Source of the DNA: Saxidomus purpurata
Lineage: Eukaryota > Mollusca > Bivalvia > Venerida > Veneridae
Length of the DNA: 64,000 nt
Assembly (NCBI GenBank): GCA_022818135.1
Contig: JAFMSR010000019.1
Coordinates: forward strand, 4,752,293 to 4,816,292
Reading direction: 5' to 3'
Part shown: piece after piece, positions 1-11,392 of the stretch
Numbering within the stretch: position 1 is the first letter of the stretch
Layout: each line of letters starts with the position of its first letter
Translations under genes and position numbers: made by a program
The notes under the pieces: generated by a model
Told to the model about the DNA's origin: nothing
Databases searched by the model: none
Seen by the model: only the letters and a program-made list of their open reading frames with translations

Positions 1-250
1 TGAAGGGACTCACTTCTACTGTAAAACTTGCAGCCAACTGTATATAATGTGACCTTAAAAGCCTGCATGTAAAGTAAGTTTCAAACTTTAGAGAAATGTC
101 GAGTGGGCGCATTACCCCGGTTTCACACGGGTTAGCCAGGGTTTAAGAGATTAGAGACTATAACAATGCTGCATTATATAGACAATTATTTTATCCATTT
201 GTTATTAGAGATCATACAGCAAGTTGCTATAAACTTCTGATTAATAATCA
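1..250 (+). repeat. 3' flank of an unseen upstream cGLR copy
   Basis: The first ~250 bases match the sequence following the stop codons of copy 1 (from 7103), copy 2 (from 17394) and copy 3 (from 29429): TGAAGGGAC, then TGTAAAACT, GCCAACTGTATATAATG and the TTAGAGACTATAAC block. In copies 1 and 2 this block begins 119-123 bp after the stop codon. By position, a further cGLR copy should therefore end roughly 120 bp to the left of base 1. The homology is seen; the unseen gene is inferred. Confidence 0.75.
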
Positions 251-2190
251 ATAAACACATGGTATGGTTTCCGTTACATACTGAAAAATAATATTAGTGT
301 ACATATGTATGAAACTCATTGAACCTTACTACAGTGCTACATGGATGTAATTCCTATTACAAGAGGACTAAGATGGCCCTTTAGATTTTCATTAGAATTC
401 AGACCAGGTGACTTAGTTTTTCGCCAGGAAGGTCAATTAAATCTAGACACCGATACTTTAATGTTTGCTAAATATTTTACATGTTATACTAAACACTGTT
501 TAAAATGTTGGAGGGTTATTATGATCGACAGGTTACTTGAAATTAGTGGAGATACTGGACAAAGATCAATAAAGCAATGTCATGCCCAGTGTCAAATTAA
601 CACTTTTGGTTTGATAAACTGCGAAAACAAGCCGAACATGATCAGGAATTCATTGAGCTAGCTGGATTATAAACACATGTTAAGTGTAAAACTGTCAAAA
701 TCCTTTGTTAGTGCAGACTTGTATTGTGCGTACAGACACAATAGGATTAATTGTAAATACAAGACCGTTATATTTGCATTCTTAAATCGTTAGCTACTTT
801 AAATAGATAACATTGAAAACAGTTGATAAATGAATAAGCAGAAACAAAGCATGGTTTAGATACATGGAATAAATTAAATAAATTGAATAAAGAAAAGCAA
901 TTGTATTTATATACTAACTGAACCGATACTTGTGGAAAATAAATGGAGTGTTCTCTGTGACGGGAAGAGTAACTTCACTTCTTTGATGGTTACAAGAAAA
1001 GATGTTTTTCACTAACATCTTGTACTTAATGTACAGATGTAAATCACGGTTTTTGAATTCGCAGATTGTTATCCGCGAATAAAGCAAAAATAAAAACTCC
1101 ACGTTTAAAGATCACCTATACAGTAGGCACTGTACTAATCACGACTGTGAATTCTCATTAAATTCTGACCAGGGGTTTAGGATAATTAGTGCCCACAAAA
1201 TTTCCGTCTACAAACAGATGGAAGCACGGGCAAGCTGAATCCAGTAACTGCCCGTTACACTTTGTATTCGGGGGGAAGGGTATAATATCAAATGCAATGT
1301 ATATTGTATCTACTGTATATCAGGTCGTGCCGCTTTCAGCCTCAAACAAGGATGGTGGACCCGTTTCGCATGGGTAAGCCATGATTAAAAAATTAAGCCC
1401 AAATAATTTAGAGTCTATAATTATGCTGTGTTGTATAGACCAATTATATCCATTTGTTAAAAGAGATCAAGCAACAAGTTGCATAAAACTTCCAATCAAA
1501 CTAAGCAGATTCTACGAGTTCCGCTGCATTATAAACTGAAATAATTTATGAGTGTACATTTATTTTCATAAGACATACTTATGATGAACAGTTTTTAGTT
1601 GTTTCTTTCTTATGACAGGCTTACATTTCAGTAATATAAGTAAAAACAATTAAAAAATTTGCTTTCAAACTCCAATTACCAATCATAGCATGATGCCACT
1701 ATGTCTCTCATTGAAATTTATGTGGGTTGCTTCTTTAAGGGTCTCCCACCTGTGGTCGGGTGGTTATATAGATCTGCTGAAACCTGCTTCTACCCCGGAA
1801 TGATGATAAGGTAAATTGCCCCCCCCCCTCCCCCTCCGTAAACATGACCAATATAAACGGTTGGAACGAGCATTAAAACAAAAATAATATCAAACAGGGA
1901 AAGCCACGTACCAAAAAACTCATAAAACAACATCAGCTTCTTTAGGGTAACATATTTAGTGTCATTTTGCTTCAGTGATTTATATTTGCAGTGGTTTTTT
2001 TTATTATGACTGCCACTACAGCAGAAACAATACAGTAAATGTAAGTCTGACTTCATGATACTGGTTTTTGTATTGTTTGAGAAATTCCCAAATTTATTTC
2101 CAAAGTACGTATCACATTTTTCAAATTATGTTTAAGTACTACAGATCAATTGCTTACATTTCTCCAACATGCGCCAAATCAAGTCAAAAG
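251..2190. other. Non-coding flank with a partly repeated segment; no gene seen
   Basis: Short ORFs at 341-661 and 1189-1377 show no recognisable protein family. The flank motif (GGGTAAGCCATG followed by a GAGTCTATAA-type block) recurs at 1370-1450, so the same flank segment occurs twice with ~1.1 kb of foreign sequence between. From ~1560 onward the sequence again matches the copy-2 and copy-3 flanks, including a poly-C tract at 1819-1829. No splice-supported coding exon could be identified. Confidence 0.5.
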
Positions 2191-2199
2191 GTTCCATGT

Positions 2200-2790
2200 C
2201 AAATCAAACACTGAAGTATACGTACGTACAGGCGTTACTTTGCACATCAAGACTATTTTTATTTTGTCATTAACCCTTTCAAAAGTTAAGAAGGTGTATG
2301 TAACTATGTATTCTAGAGTTTTATTGTTGGTACCGGATAATCCATATGACCAACGCCCCAAAAAGAGTTTAATTATTTTAGGTTTCCAGGGATAGTGTAA
2401 CCTGTTGTTAGGTCTCATTCGAAAGACCATAAATTATGTTAGTGCAGGAGCGGGGGATCAAACCTGTGATCCCTGTATTACAAGTCCAGCATGTGACCAC
2501 TGGACCAATGCTCCTTGAAATGACTGGTGTATGTATGTATAGGTTTCTTTATCATTGGTACCAGATAATCCATATGACCAACACCCCAAGAAGAGTTTAG
2601 TTATTCTAGGTTTCGGGGGATAGTGCAAGATACAGAACGTGTCCCGTTACAGAGACACCCCCGATGGTTCTTTAACATGCCCAGTGTACAGCACTGATAC
2701 ATAGGACCTCGGCTTTTAAGGTCTCATCTGAAAGACCATTACAGTAGAATTCTGCATTATGACTATACTGAAAATGTAAAAAGACCTTGC
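2200..2790 (-). repeat. tRNA-Thr-derived SINE (Thr-SINE), tandem pair
   Basis: Read on the minus strand, 2515-2447 is tRNA-like. It has an A-box-like TGGTCCAGTGG, an anticodon-type loop CTTGTAA (anticodon TGT, threonine), a B-box-like GGTTTGATCC, and largely pairing ends AGGAGCA/CGCTCCT. A non-tRNA body follows that passes through CATATGGATTATC and ends near a TATACATACACC tail. A second body without a good head lies at 2520-2790. The anticodon stem carries mismatches, so this is a SINE and not a working tRNA gene. The block recurs at ~10.4, 13.7, 18.4, 23.6 and 31.3 kb. Confidence 0.7.
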
Positions 2791-2832
2791 TATTACAACC
2801 ATTATTTTAAAGATCCAACTATTTTTATGATA

Positions 2833-3695
2833 CAGTTGAATCTCAGTATCTCAAACTCGCTTACCTCGAATTTCCGTTTAAGTCGAAGAAACTATAAAGA
2901 CCCGTCAAATTTCCTTCTATATTTATGTACTTTAACTCCTTTTAAGACAAAATTTGACATACCGAGACTCCAGATGTGTCGAAGAGATTTTTTGGTCCCG
3001 TCAATCAAATTTCAGTTTATTGTCAACTTGTTAAGTCGAAGTGCGAAAGTCGCCGACAGATCAAAGGTGCGGCGGATCAAAACAAAAGTGAGACGTTGTC
3101 ATGCCAATTCACACATGTCGTAATGATTGTTGTTTGTTTTTCATGGATTTACTTTAATTGCCGGTGACTACGTGTAATTAATGATGAAAAATGCGGTAAT
3201 TACTTTAAAGACTTAATTTATTTGAGAGGTTAAGTGAAAATAGTGATTGGGCTTTATCAAAAAAGATGATTTCTGAACGAATGTATCAGTCTGTGTAGTT
3301 AGATGCTGTTCTTATGCTACGAATATACAAATGTTCTGACTTCCGGTTCAAGAAACGCTACATTCACTTTCGCCCGATGCATACTTTCGTTTTCGCTCGG
3401 GCCGAAACAAGTATGTACATGTGCTTGATATTTATTATTGAATGCTAATTGGGTATAATTACGCAAAAATAAATTGTAATTAAAATTGAATTTGTGTTCC
3501 CATGTTTAAGGGAAAATTTGCATCAATAAAATAAATACAAATAATTTTTTGTCTTAAAAACAGGTAATTTTAGCACTATTCGTCCATATACGTAAAACAA
3601 AAACAAAAAATAAAAGCCCCTCCTCTTACCTCGAACTTCGTTTACCTCGAAGTAAAAGGCCTGATCCCTTGAATTTCGAGATAACGAGTCAACTG
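2833..3695. mobile_element. Pogo/Tigger-like MITE inserted in the copy-1 upstream region
   Basis: The 863-bp element is flanked by TA on both sides (2831-2832 and 3696-3697). Its ends are inverted: CAGTTGAATCTCAGTATCTC on the left and GAGATAACGAGTCAACTG on the right. Internally, repeats of the form TACCTCGAA occur near both ends. The homologous position in copy 2 (around 14070) and the other units reads straight through TTTTTAT...ATATTCTATTG, giving an empty site. TA target duplication and CAGT termini fit the Tc1/mariner-pogo superfamily. No transposase ORF is seen. Confidence 0.85.
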
Positions 3696-3697
3696 TA

Positions 3698-4869
3698 TAT
3701 TCTATTGGTTGTTTATACCAGTAAAGCGACCTTCCCGCTATTCCTTTAGGGACTACTTTATCCTGTCACTAGTGAGCGATTTACACTATGTTATTGTCCG
3801 CTAATCAGACAACAATATTTATACCTGTCTAGGGCCCCCGGGCTTTATCACTAGCGTACCTCCAGAAGTTATCTTCACACATGTGTCCCATTGTTGATTT
3901 ATAATGCATGCAAATTTTGAGAATAAATATTCTGTTTTCAATTAATTTTGTTCTGGGCTACTTGTTTGATTTGGGTTACTATAATGAGCTTATTGGGATA
4001 TCATCAATCTTGATACCAAATTGAAATACTTGAGGATCAATATCAAAAGTTCAGCTTAAAAAAACAAGTAGAATTCATTGTCTTACTATATATATACATA
4101 TACACCAATTTCAGTTAATGACAAAAGTACTGACGAGTTAAACGATAACTGCTAGCTGTATAATCATGTGTTCTATTATAAAGGGAGACTAACACATATA
4201 TATATATATATCATTCATTTGATCAATCTAATTATTCTCTCCCTTCATAATGACCTTAAGTTTTAAACCAAAAGTGGAAGTTTTATATAAGATTACGTGA
4301 AATAAAAACCAATAGATTAACCTACTCAAAATTTACAAAGAGATACATAAGGCAAGTTATAATATATTCTGAATACATATACAATATCATTATCATTTCA
4401 TCAAAGAAAAACATGAGTTTATCTAATGCAAAATAAGTTAATATTGTTTCTGAAAAAAAAGCAAAAACACTTTTATAAAGGGAGACTAACACATACATAT
4501 CATTCTTTTGATCAATCTAGTTATTCTCTCCCTTCGCAATGCTCTTTTAAACCAAAAGAGGAGGTTGTAAATAAGATTACTTGAAATAAATACCAATAGA
4601 TTAACCTACTCAAAATTGAAAAAAAGATTATATAAGGCAAGTTATAGTTATGATCATTTTATCATAGAAGAACAATGAACTTCTGTAGTGTAAATAAGGT
4701 AATTCTTTTTTTCTGAATAAAAGCTAAAACACTTAAAAGTTTTCAATATTTTTCTAGTCTAAAAATTGAGCACCATCAAATAATAAAGAATTTAGAAATA
4801 TTATGAATTTTTTATTCCCATTAAGTGCATGATAAATGATATAAGGTAACATTTTTGTAATATTTCAGG
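3698..4869 (+). other. Upstream region of cGLR copy 1 with two copies of the ~290-bp unit
   Basis: The region is AT-rich and holds two copies of the inverted-repeat unit (4181-4245 and 4478-4534) plus a stretch conserved upstream of copies 2 and 3 (ATGACAAAAGTACTGACGAG). It ends in a splice acceptor TAATATTTCAG at 4859-4869, directly before the G that precedes the ATG. A 5' UTR exon and promoter must lie somewhere upstream. I could not place the donor with confidence. Confidence 0.5.
4181..4534. repeat. Inverted-repeat unit, tandem pair upstream of copy 1
   Basis: Each unit starts with AAGGGAGACTAACACATA and closes with TTCTCTCCCTTC, making an 8-bp AAGGGAGA/TCTCCCTT stem around ~45 bases that include TTTGATCAATCTA. 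The two units lie at 4181-4245 and 4478-4534, about 690 and 390 bp before the ATG. The same pair precedes copies 2 and 3 at similar distances. Confidence 0.75.
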
Positions 4870-6984
4870 ATGTTTCATGCTCCAGATAACTATAATAATG
4901 CTTCATTACGACTGTCTGAGGTGTTCAATGATATTGGTGTGAATGAAACAATGGTGATAAAGAGGAGAAGAGCTAATTTACTGCGGGAGACTACAGCAAC
5001 AATCTCAACGAGATTATTAGGTAATCAATCATCTGTATATTACTTAGGAAGTCAGACTGAAGGTACTACCACAAGAGGACTTCACTCTGACCAGGATATA
5101 CTTGGCTGTTTAAATGAAACCAATGTGATACAGGACTGGGCTGAGTGGTCTACTGGTAAATTCAACCTGCACATGATACAGGATGAAACAACTCCACCAG
5201 GATATTGTTACTTACAGTGTATTAGATATGATGTTCCACTTCCTGAAATTGAGGAATATGGGAAACACTGTGTAAAGGACACACATGGAAGAGTGTTGAT
5301 GAAAAACACACTGATTGATGATATCCTTGTGGGTTTCCAGCGGCATCACAAGGACTACCAGGCGTTATTGATCAAGATCATATTATGTCATTTCCTTTTA
5401 AATCCTTACCACAGTCTGTCAGACATTGGTTAGACCAGGAACAGTCAAGGTGGCCTACAGCAGCAATGAAAAGATATGCACTTAAACTTTGAGTGTGTTG
5501 TTGTTCCAACTGGCAGTACTGTTAGTGAAAATAAAGACTTCCAGTGGAGAATTTCTACCTCCTTGGCATAGAGATGCTTCATGTTTAATCTAAATATTAC
5601 TCAGATAAGGTGTTACATTCTTCTAAAGATGATTCTTAAAACATTCATTAATCTTCATGAACAAAAACACATTACAAGTTATATGTGTAAAACAGTTTTA
5701 TTTCACTGTATTAGGAGTAAACCTTTACATATTTGGAAGGAAAGAAATATTCTTCATTGTTTAACATACTGTTTGTCTACACTTAATGAATGCATATTGT
5801 GTGGCAACTGTCCTCATTTTATAATACCTGGTAGCAATTTGATGGCTGGTGAAATAACTACTGAAAACAAACACCAATTACTTGAAAAGATGTCAAACTT
5901 AAAATGGCATACTATTAGTTCTCTCCTCGACATTCAAGTCGATAACCTTGGACGAAGACTAATGTTGATGTTGAACATTATACCTGATGTAGATTACAAT
6001 GCCACATTCTTTATTGAAAAAACTGTAAGATTTCTTGAAGATGCACCAGTTCTTGCATTCAATACTGCTACTACTATTGACCATAACTATAAAGATGTCT
6101 CCTGTTTCTGAATAATAAAGGTTTTGAGGAACAGATGCCTTTCCTATCACAGACTGTTATTAATTTGGTCAGGTACAACAAGGAAGGAAATTTTTTTGTA
6201 CAGGCAGCATGCAGATATCTGACACCTATCTTGTGTGCTACACTAGGATCTCTGATGGCATCCCACAATATTCAGCACAACAATCCTGTTTCTCCTCAAG
6301 CACTTGAATAGTTATTCACAGGAATTAACTCAGATGTCTCATAGCGCAGGCTGAAAATTGCTTCTGTGTTTTATTGTGTTGGTGACATGGAAAGAGCAGC
6401 GTTAATTCTGAGAGATATTGAAGAACGGTACAACCCACATGTTGCTGAGCCTATATGTGGATGTTACCAAGGTCAAAAAGTCATGAATAAAATTGATTTC
6501 TGCATAATATCAGCCAATTACAATGAAGAAGCTTTAAAGTATATAACAGTCTTCTGTGTAAGATTTCTGTCCACAGAAATAAACTGTATTCCAAAAGAGA
6601 TTCAGTATGAAATGTTCCGATCTACTGAAGAGGAACAACAACATAGAGTATTTGATTGCTGGATGAATTTGGATGAATTTGGCTGTTGTAGATTCCATTC
6701 CATATCTTCACTTTCATCAGTACAAGACCTATGGTTACCTACAGAGAGTACAAGACCAACAGCAAACATTACATAAACTCCTCATGGTTACTCTAAGAGA
6801 AGAAAACCTTGCACACAGGGAAACAGCCTGGAATCTGTTAGGACAGTGCATGGAGCAAGAATATAGATATCATGATGCTATGCAGTGTTACAGAAATTCA
6901 CTTCATGTCAGGCAAACAAATAATGTTGCAAGATTTCATATATGTAGGCTTCTGACCAGGCTAGTCCCTCTTGCAAACAGATAA
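4870..6984 (+). pseudogene. cGAS-like/Mab-21-domain gene, copy 1 (pseudogene)
   Basis: This sequence is homologous along its length to intact copies 2 and 3 but disabled. Lesions seen: a 16-nt deletion near 5342 (stop at 5431-5433), a compensating 1-nt insertion near 5488, an in-frame TAG at 5569-5571, a 1-nt deletion near 6094, in-frame TAGs at 6309-6311 and 6342-6344, and a 10-nt tandem duplication at 6661-6680 that shifts the frame again. The N-terminal nucleotidyltransferase signature survives (G60-S61, D74-x-D76), but the segment carrying the third aspartate is frameshifted. The 3' flank has AACAAA where copies 2 and 3 have AATAAA. The upstream splice acceptor is still present, so it might be transcribed, but only a ~187-residue fragment could be made. 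Confidence 0.93.
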
Positions 6985-7743
6985 ATATGAATACTTAGGA
7001 GCTAAACCGAAGATGTTTTAAGAAGTGGCTGCTCAACAAATGTTCTCATGTACACATATGCATATATCTAAAAATAGGAAGGAGATATGACAGTGTTGCA
7101 CTGAAGGGACTTACTTCTACTGTAAAACTAGGGTTTAACATACAGCCAGGCCTAAATTAAAATTAAGTGTGTTTGCCCTTTACCTACCGACCCGACTCAA
7201 ACTATTTATATTGCCATTTCAGAAAGAAAAAAATATTTTGCATTACGCTTTTTGGCAACTCCTTTCCGCTCTTTCTTTCCGTTTCTCGTTAATTTATGTT
7301 CGTTGAGGCAATAGATTCGGTCGCGGTTAATTGGACGCATTACGTGCTCAGTTCTCTGTGAGCGTCTATCGATGTTTCATGGATGATGGCGAATCGCGGT
7401 GGATAACTCGTCGAATATGTAATGTTTTCCGTGGCAGTAACTCTAACGGACAATAGTGAAAAGAATTGTAAGCAGGTTGTTCTAAATGCTTTTGGAAAAG
7501 TAGACGTCGAAAGCACGTGGTTTGATCTGTTTGACATTGTCACCGAAAGTGAGATTTCAGATGAGGTTTATCTATGTATCTTCCTGTACTGTTGAACTCT
7601 TTACAGGGACAATTTCGTGCGCGTCAAGCCACAAAGACTGTTATTAGAAAATAAAAAAATATAAAAAGAAACAGGTCAGAATAAGAGAAAAGGGGGAATA
7701 ATTATGTTAGTGATTAAAAGATAAAAACAGGGGTGGAGGCAGG

Positions 7744-8140
7744 TTATGGTAGGGCATGATCAATGCAGCTTACAGCAGCATTAAACTGATCAAGGGTAGG
7801 AAGGGAGGGAATATCAGGTGGGAGACTATTCCATAGGACTATGGTCCTAGGGAAGAAGGAGTACTTATAGTAGTCAGTGGTTGCAAGACAAGGGATGATA
7901 GTGGCGGGATTTCCTAGTTAGAGGGATGTGATTTCCGTGGATGGGGATTGCAACCAGGTCGTTTGAAATTTTATACATGAGTGACAGCTGAGAGTCAATG
8001 CGCCGGAGATCTAATCTGCGCCATTTTAGACTGTATAACATGTCTGTGTCACTTGAACTGCGGCCAAAGTCAGATATAGCCCAGCGCCCTGCCCTCCTTT
8101 GGACCGCTTCTATTTGGTCTATCTGGATTTGGGCGTTTCA
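7744..8140 (-). pseudogene. 3' remnant of a non-LTR retrotransposon reverse transcriptase
   Basis: The minus strand encodes the typical C-terminal tail of a LINE ORF2: IDQIEAVQRRAGRW, LKWRRLDLRRIDSQLSLMYK, then, after a frameshift near 7890-7900, YYKYSFFPRTIVLWNSLP and a stop at 7744-7746. Endonuclease, catalytic RT motifs and 5' parts are absent, so this is a 5'-truncated dead copy. It sits inside the GGCC-ended element, so it inserted there or was captured by it. Confidence 0.85.
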
Positions 8141-9370
8141 GTGACCCTAAGAATACTTCAGGCAAAATATTGCCAAATCTGTTGAAAAAGACCTATTCTC
8201 TTTATGAATTTCTATTGTATTATATGTCCTCTATTTGTGTAATGTATAATCAAGTGGAAAATATTCCAACAAAAATGTATACTGCTGTTCATCACAGGCA
8301 CCCCTGTTCTGCATTACAGATACTCAGCCGAACCTATTTCAGTGACCCCTACTTCATTTGTAAACAAGTGACAATAGCCGGCATTTGCTCTAAGTTCACT
8401 TTCACAAACTGAACAAAAAATAATTAATAACCATAGTGAGCCTTGTTTATAATGAGATACAGAGCACATTCATTTTAATGGTAATACTATGGAGAACAAG
8501 GGGTGGTGTTCAAAGAGTGGGCACATTTTTTTATATATAAAATGTAATGATATTTAGTTGTATTATGCAATAAGAATCTATTTACCATATCTCATAAAAA
8601 TATGTAGACACTTATTAGCCACCTTATTTCAATAATATCAGATCTGAAAGACTGGCCATTTTTCCATTCAAAAAGCTATAAGCAGATCATGTGCTTCAAA
8701 CTTGTCTTTTAAAAAGAAGTTCCTATTGGTCAGTTTATTAAACAAGACAACAGTCACACGAAAAAAGAAAATTAGTTAAAATTATGTTTTTGACCACAGA
8801 TTTACATCTCAACTTGAAAGTGTAAAAAAGTAATAAGAAAAAGGCCTCAAACGTGGGGTTACCATGGAAATATCAACCCATGATTAAACTGTCTCTGTCA
8901 GCACATTTTCTTCCGATCTGAAGAAAGCTAAAATGGTGTAGTTTACAACCAAGGTATTAATAGTTATCCAAAAAAATGCACTTAAAAATGACTGCATACT
9001 TTCAAAGGGTCACTGAAACAGGTCAGTGACTGAAACAGGTCCTCTTACGATACAAAGATTTTGGGAAAGTGTCGACGATTTCGGAGTCTTCAAACCCACA
9101 AGGTATTTCGCATGTTTTACCTGGATTCATTCGGTAAATAAATGAAAGGGTACTTCAGACTACACTACATGCCTATCTACTGTGGTGTGGTTAAGTCAAG
9201 AGAAAAAAACACATATGTTAAAATGATTAAAACCAACTGCAAAAGTGTTTATATAAGTAACCATAAGCATATACTTGCAAGCTAAGCGTCTTGTAAGCAA
9301 TAAAAGAATCTAATTTCATTTTTGAATGAACCGATTATAAATACTAGTCCTACTGAAAAAAATGTAATTA

Positions 9371-9404
9371 TTTACCTACCTACCTACCTACCTACCTACC
9401 TACC
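9371..9404. repeat. (CCTA)n microsatellite
   Basis: About eight uninterrupted tetranucleotide units lie next to the right terminal inverted repeat of the GGCC-ended element, whose own end (GTAGGTAAAGGG) may have seeded the expansion. Confidence 0.9.
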
Positions 9405-9462
9405 CAGAGTAAACAAATGAGTAGGTAAAGGGCAAACACACTTATTTTTAATTTAGGCCCCA

Positions 9463-10399
9463 CCTGTATATAGTGTGACACTAAAAGTCTGCATGTAAAG
9501 TAAGTTTCAAAATTTTAAGAAATGTCGAGCCGGCGCATAACCACTGTTTCCCATGAGTAAGCCATGGTTAAGAAAGCGCAAATAGATTTGAGACTATAAC
9601 ATTATGCTACATTCTATAGACATTTTTTATTCATTTGTGATGAGAGATCATGCAGCAAGTTGCATTAAACTTCAAATTAAACTAAACCGATTCTACGGGT
9701 CCTTTGCATATATGTACTCAAATCAATTATGAGTGAACATGCATTTTCTTAAAACAATACTAATGATGAACAGTTTTCTGTTGTTTTCTTCTGATGACTC
9801 GTTTTGTTTTCAGTTATACATGTAAAAGTAATTAAATGAAGATAAGATATTCAAATTCTTCATTTGCTTTCAAAGTCCAGTTAGTGTGCAATCATAGCAT
9901 GATGCAGCCATTGTCTCCCTTTGAAATTTATGTGGGTTGCTTCTTTAAGGGTCCCCATCCATAATTGGGTCGTTAAGAGTTTCTGAAACCTCTTTATTGT
10001 AGAAGTTGGCAGTTTCTTACTGAGGATTGGTGTCTATTACTGCTTCTTCATAGGAACGATGGTACAGTAAACTGTCTCTCCTCTCTCCCTCCGTAAACAT
10101 GACCAATATACAGTTGGAAAGGGCATTAAACTCATACGACAACATAAGCTTCTTTAGGGTAACATATTTACAGTGTCATTGTGCTTCTATGAATTATATT
10201 TGCAGTTTTTTTTTATTATGACCGCCACTACAGCCAAAAAAGAACTAAATTAGCAATACAGTAAATGTAAGTCAGACTTCATAATATTGGTTTTTGTATT
10301 GTTTGAGAAATTCACAAACTCATTTCCAAAGTACGTATTACATTTTACGAATTATGTTTAAGTAAGACAAATCAATTGCTAACATTTCTCCAACATGCG
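9463..10399. other. Continuation of the copy-1 3' flank; no gene seen
   Basis: This matches the 3' flanks of copies 2 (17440-18370) and 3 (30634-31300). It includes the tail of a second SINE family (AGAAGTTGGCAGTTTCT near 9990) and the TATTATGACCGCCACTACAG block. There is no coding potential. Confidence 0.6.
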
Positions 10400-10892
10400 C
10401 CAAATCAAGTCAAAAGGTTCCATGTCAAATCAAATACTGATGTATACAGGCATTACTTTGCACATCATGACTATTATTAGAGAGTTTAATTATTTTAGAT
10501 TTCCAGGGATAGTGTAACCTGTTGTTAGGTCTCATCCGAAAGACCATAAGTTATATTTGTTCAGGAGCAGGGGATCAAACCTGTGATCTCTGTATTACAA
10601 GTCCAGCATGTGACCACTGGACCACTGCTCCTTAAAAGGACTGGTGTATGTATGAATGAATTTTTATCATTGGTACCAGATAATCCATATGATCAACACC
10701 CCAAGAAGAGTTTAGTTATTTTAGGTTTCTGGGGATAGTGCAAGATACAGAACGTGTCCCGTTCCAGAGACACCACAATGGTTCTCTAACTGTAAACATG
10801 CCCACTGTACAGCACTGATACATAGGACCTCGGCTTTTTAGGTCTCATCTGAAAGACCATTACAGTAGAATTCTGCATTATGTCTATGCTGA
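10400..10892 (-). repeat. Thr-SINE block, cut by the assembly gap
   Basis: The tRNA-like head is at 10632-10563 (minus strand, anticodon loop CTTGTAA), with bodies on both sides as in the 2.2-kb copy. The second body stops at the Ns after CTATGCTGA. Sister copies continue with AAATGCAGCCAC, so the gap falls inside this repeat. Confidence 0.7.
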
Positions 10893-11392
10893 NNNNNNNN
10901 NNNNNNNNNNNNNNNNNNNNNNNNNNNNNNNNNNNNNNNNNNNNNNNNNNNNNNNNNNNNNNNNNNNNNNNNNNNNNNNNNNNNNNNNNNNNNNNNNNNN
11001 NNNNNNNNNNNNNNNNNNNNNNNNNNNNNNNNNNNNNNNNNNNNNNNNNNNNNNNNNNNNNNNNNNNNNNNNNNNNNNNNNNNNNNNNNNNNNNNNNNNN
11101 NNNNNNNNNNNNNNNNNNNNNNNNNNNNNNNNNNNNNNNNNNNNNNNNNNNNNNNNNNNNNNNNNNNNNNNNNNNNNNNNNNNNNNNNNNNNNNNNNNNN
11201 NNNNNNNNNNNNNNNNNNNNNNNNNNNNNNNNNNNNNNNNNNNNNNNNNNNNNNNNNNNNNNNNNNNNNNNNNNNNNNNNNNNNNNNNNNNNNNNNNNNN
11301 NNNNNNNNNNNNNNNNNNNNNNNNNNNNNNNNNNNNNNNNNNNNNNNNNNNNNNNNNNNNNNNNNNNNNNNNNNNNNNNNNNNNNNNNNNNN
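10893..11392. other. Assembly gap (500 N)
   Basis: Exactly 500 ambiguous bases, the usual fixed filler for a scaffold join of unknown length. The left edge is inside a Thr-SINE repeat and the right edge is sequence not seen elsewhere in the window. Distance and even adjacency between copy 1 and copies 2-3 are therefore not proven. Confidence 0.97.

Larger units (their letters stand above)
7149..9459. mobile_element. 2.3-kb DNA transposon-like element with GGCC termini, in the copy-1 3' flank
   Basis: The element begins GGCCTAAATTAAAATTAAGT and ends AATTTAGGCC. The inverted repeats extend through GTGTTTGCCCTTTACC on both ends, about 40 bp in all. It splits the family 3' flank, which is uninterrupted at 17430-17450. 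A 3-bp CCA flanks both ends (7146-7148 and 9460-9462). The interior is composite: a LINE fragment, a possible nested element bounded by GTTTCAGTGACCC/GGGTCACTGAAAC (8136-9022), and a CCTA tetranucleotide run. No transposase is recognised. A 3-bp duplication with GGCC ends is compatible with a PIF/Harbinger-type element, but the class is uncertain. Confidence 0.75.

Noticed and set aside
341..661. 106-codon ORF near the window start
   Set aside because: No family resemblance, no splice context, and it lies in a segment foreign to the array flank; likely chance or mobile-element debris.
4870..6984. Several separate small genes (ORFs 4870-5433, 5581-6111, 6366-6776, 6673-6984)
   Set aside because: All are collinear pieces of one cGLR ORF broken by frameshifts and stops, without splice sites at the breaks.
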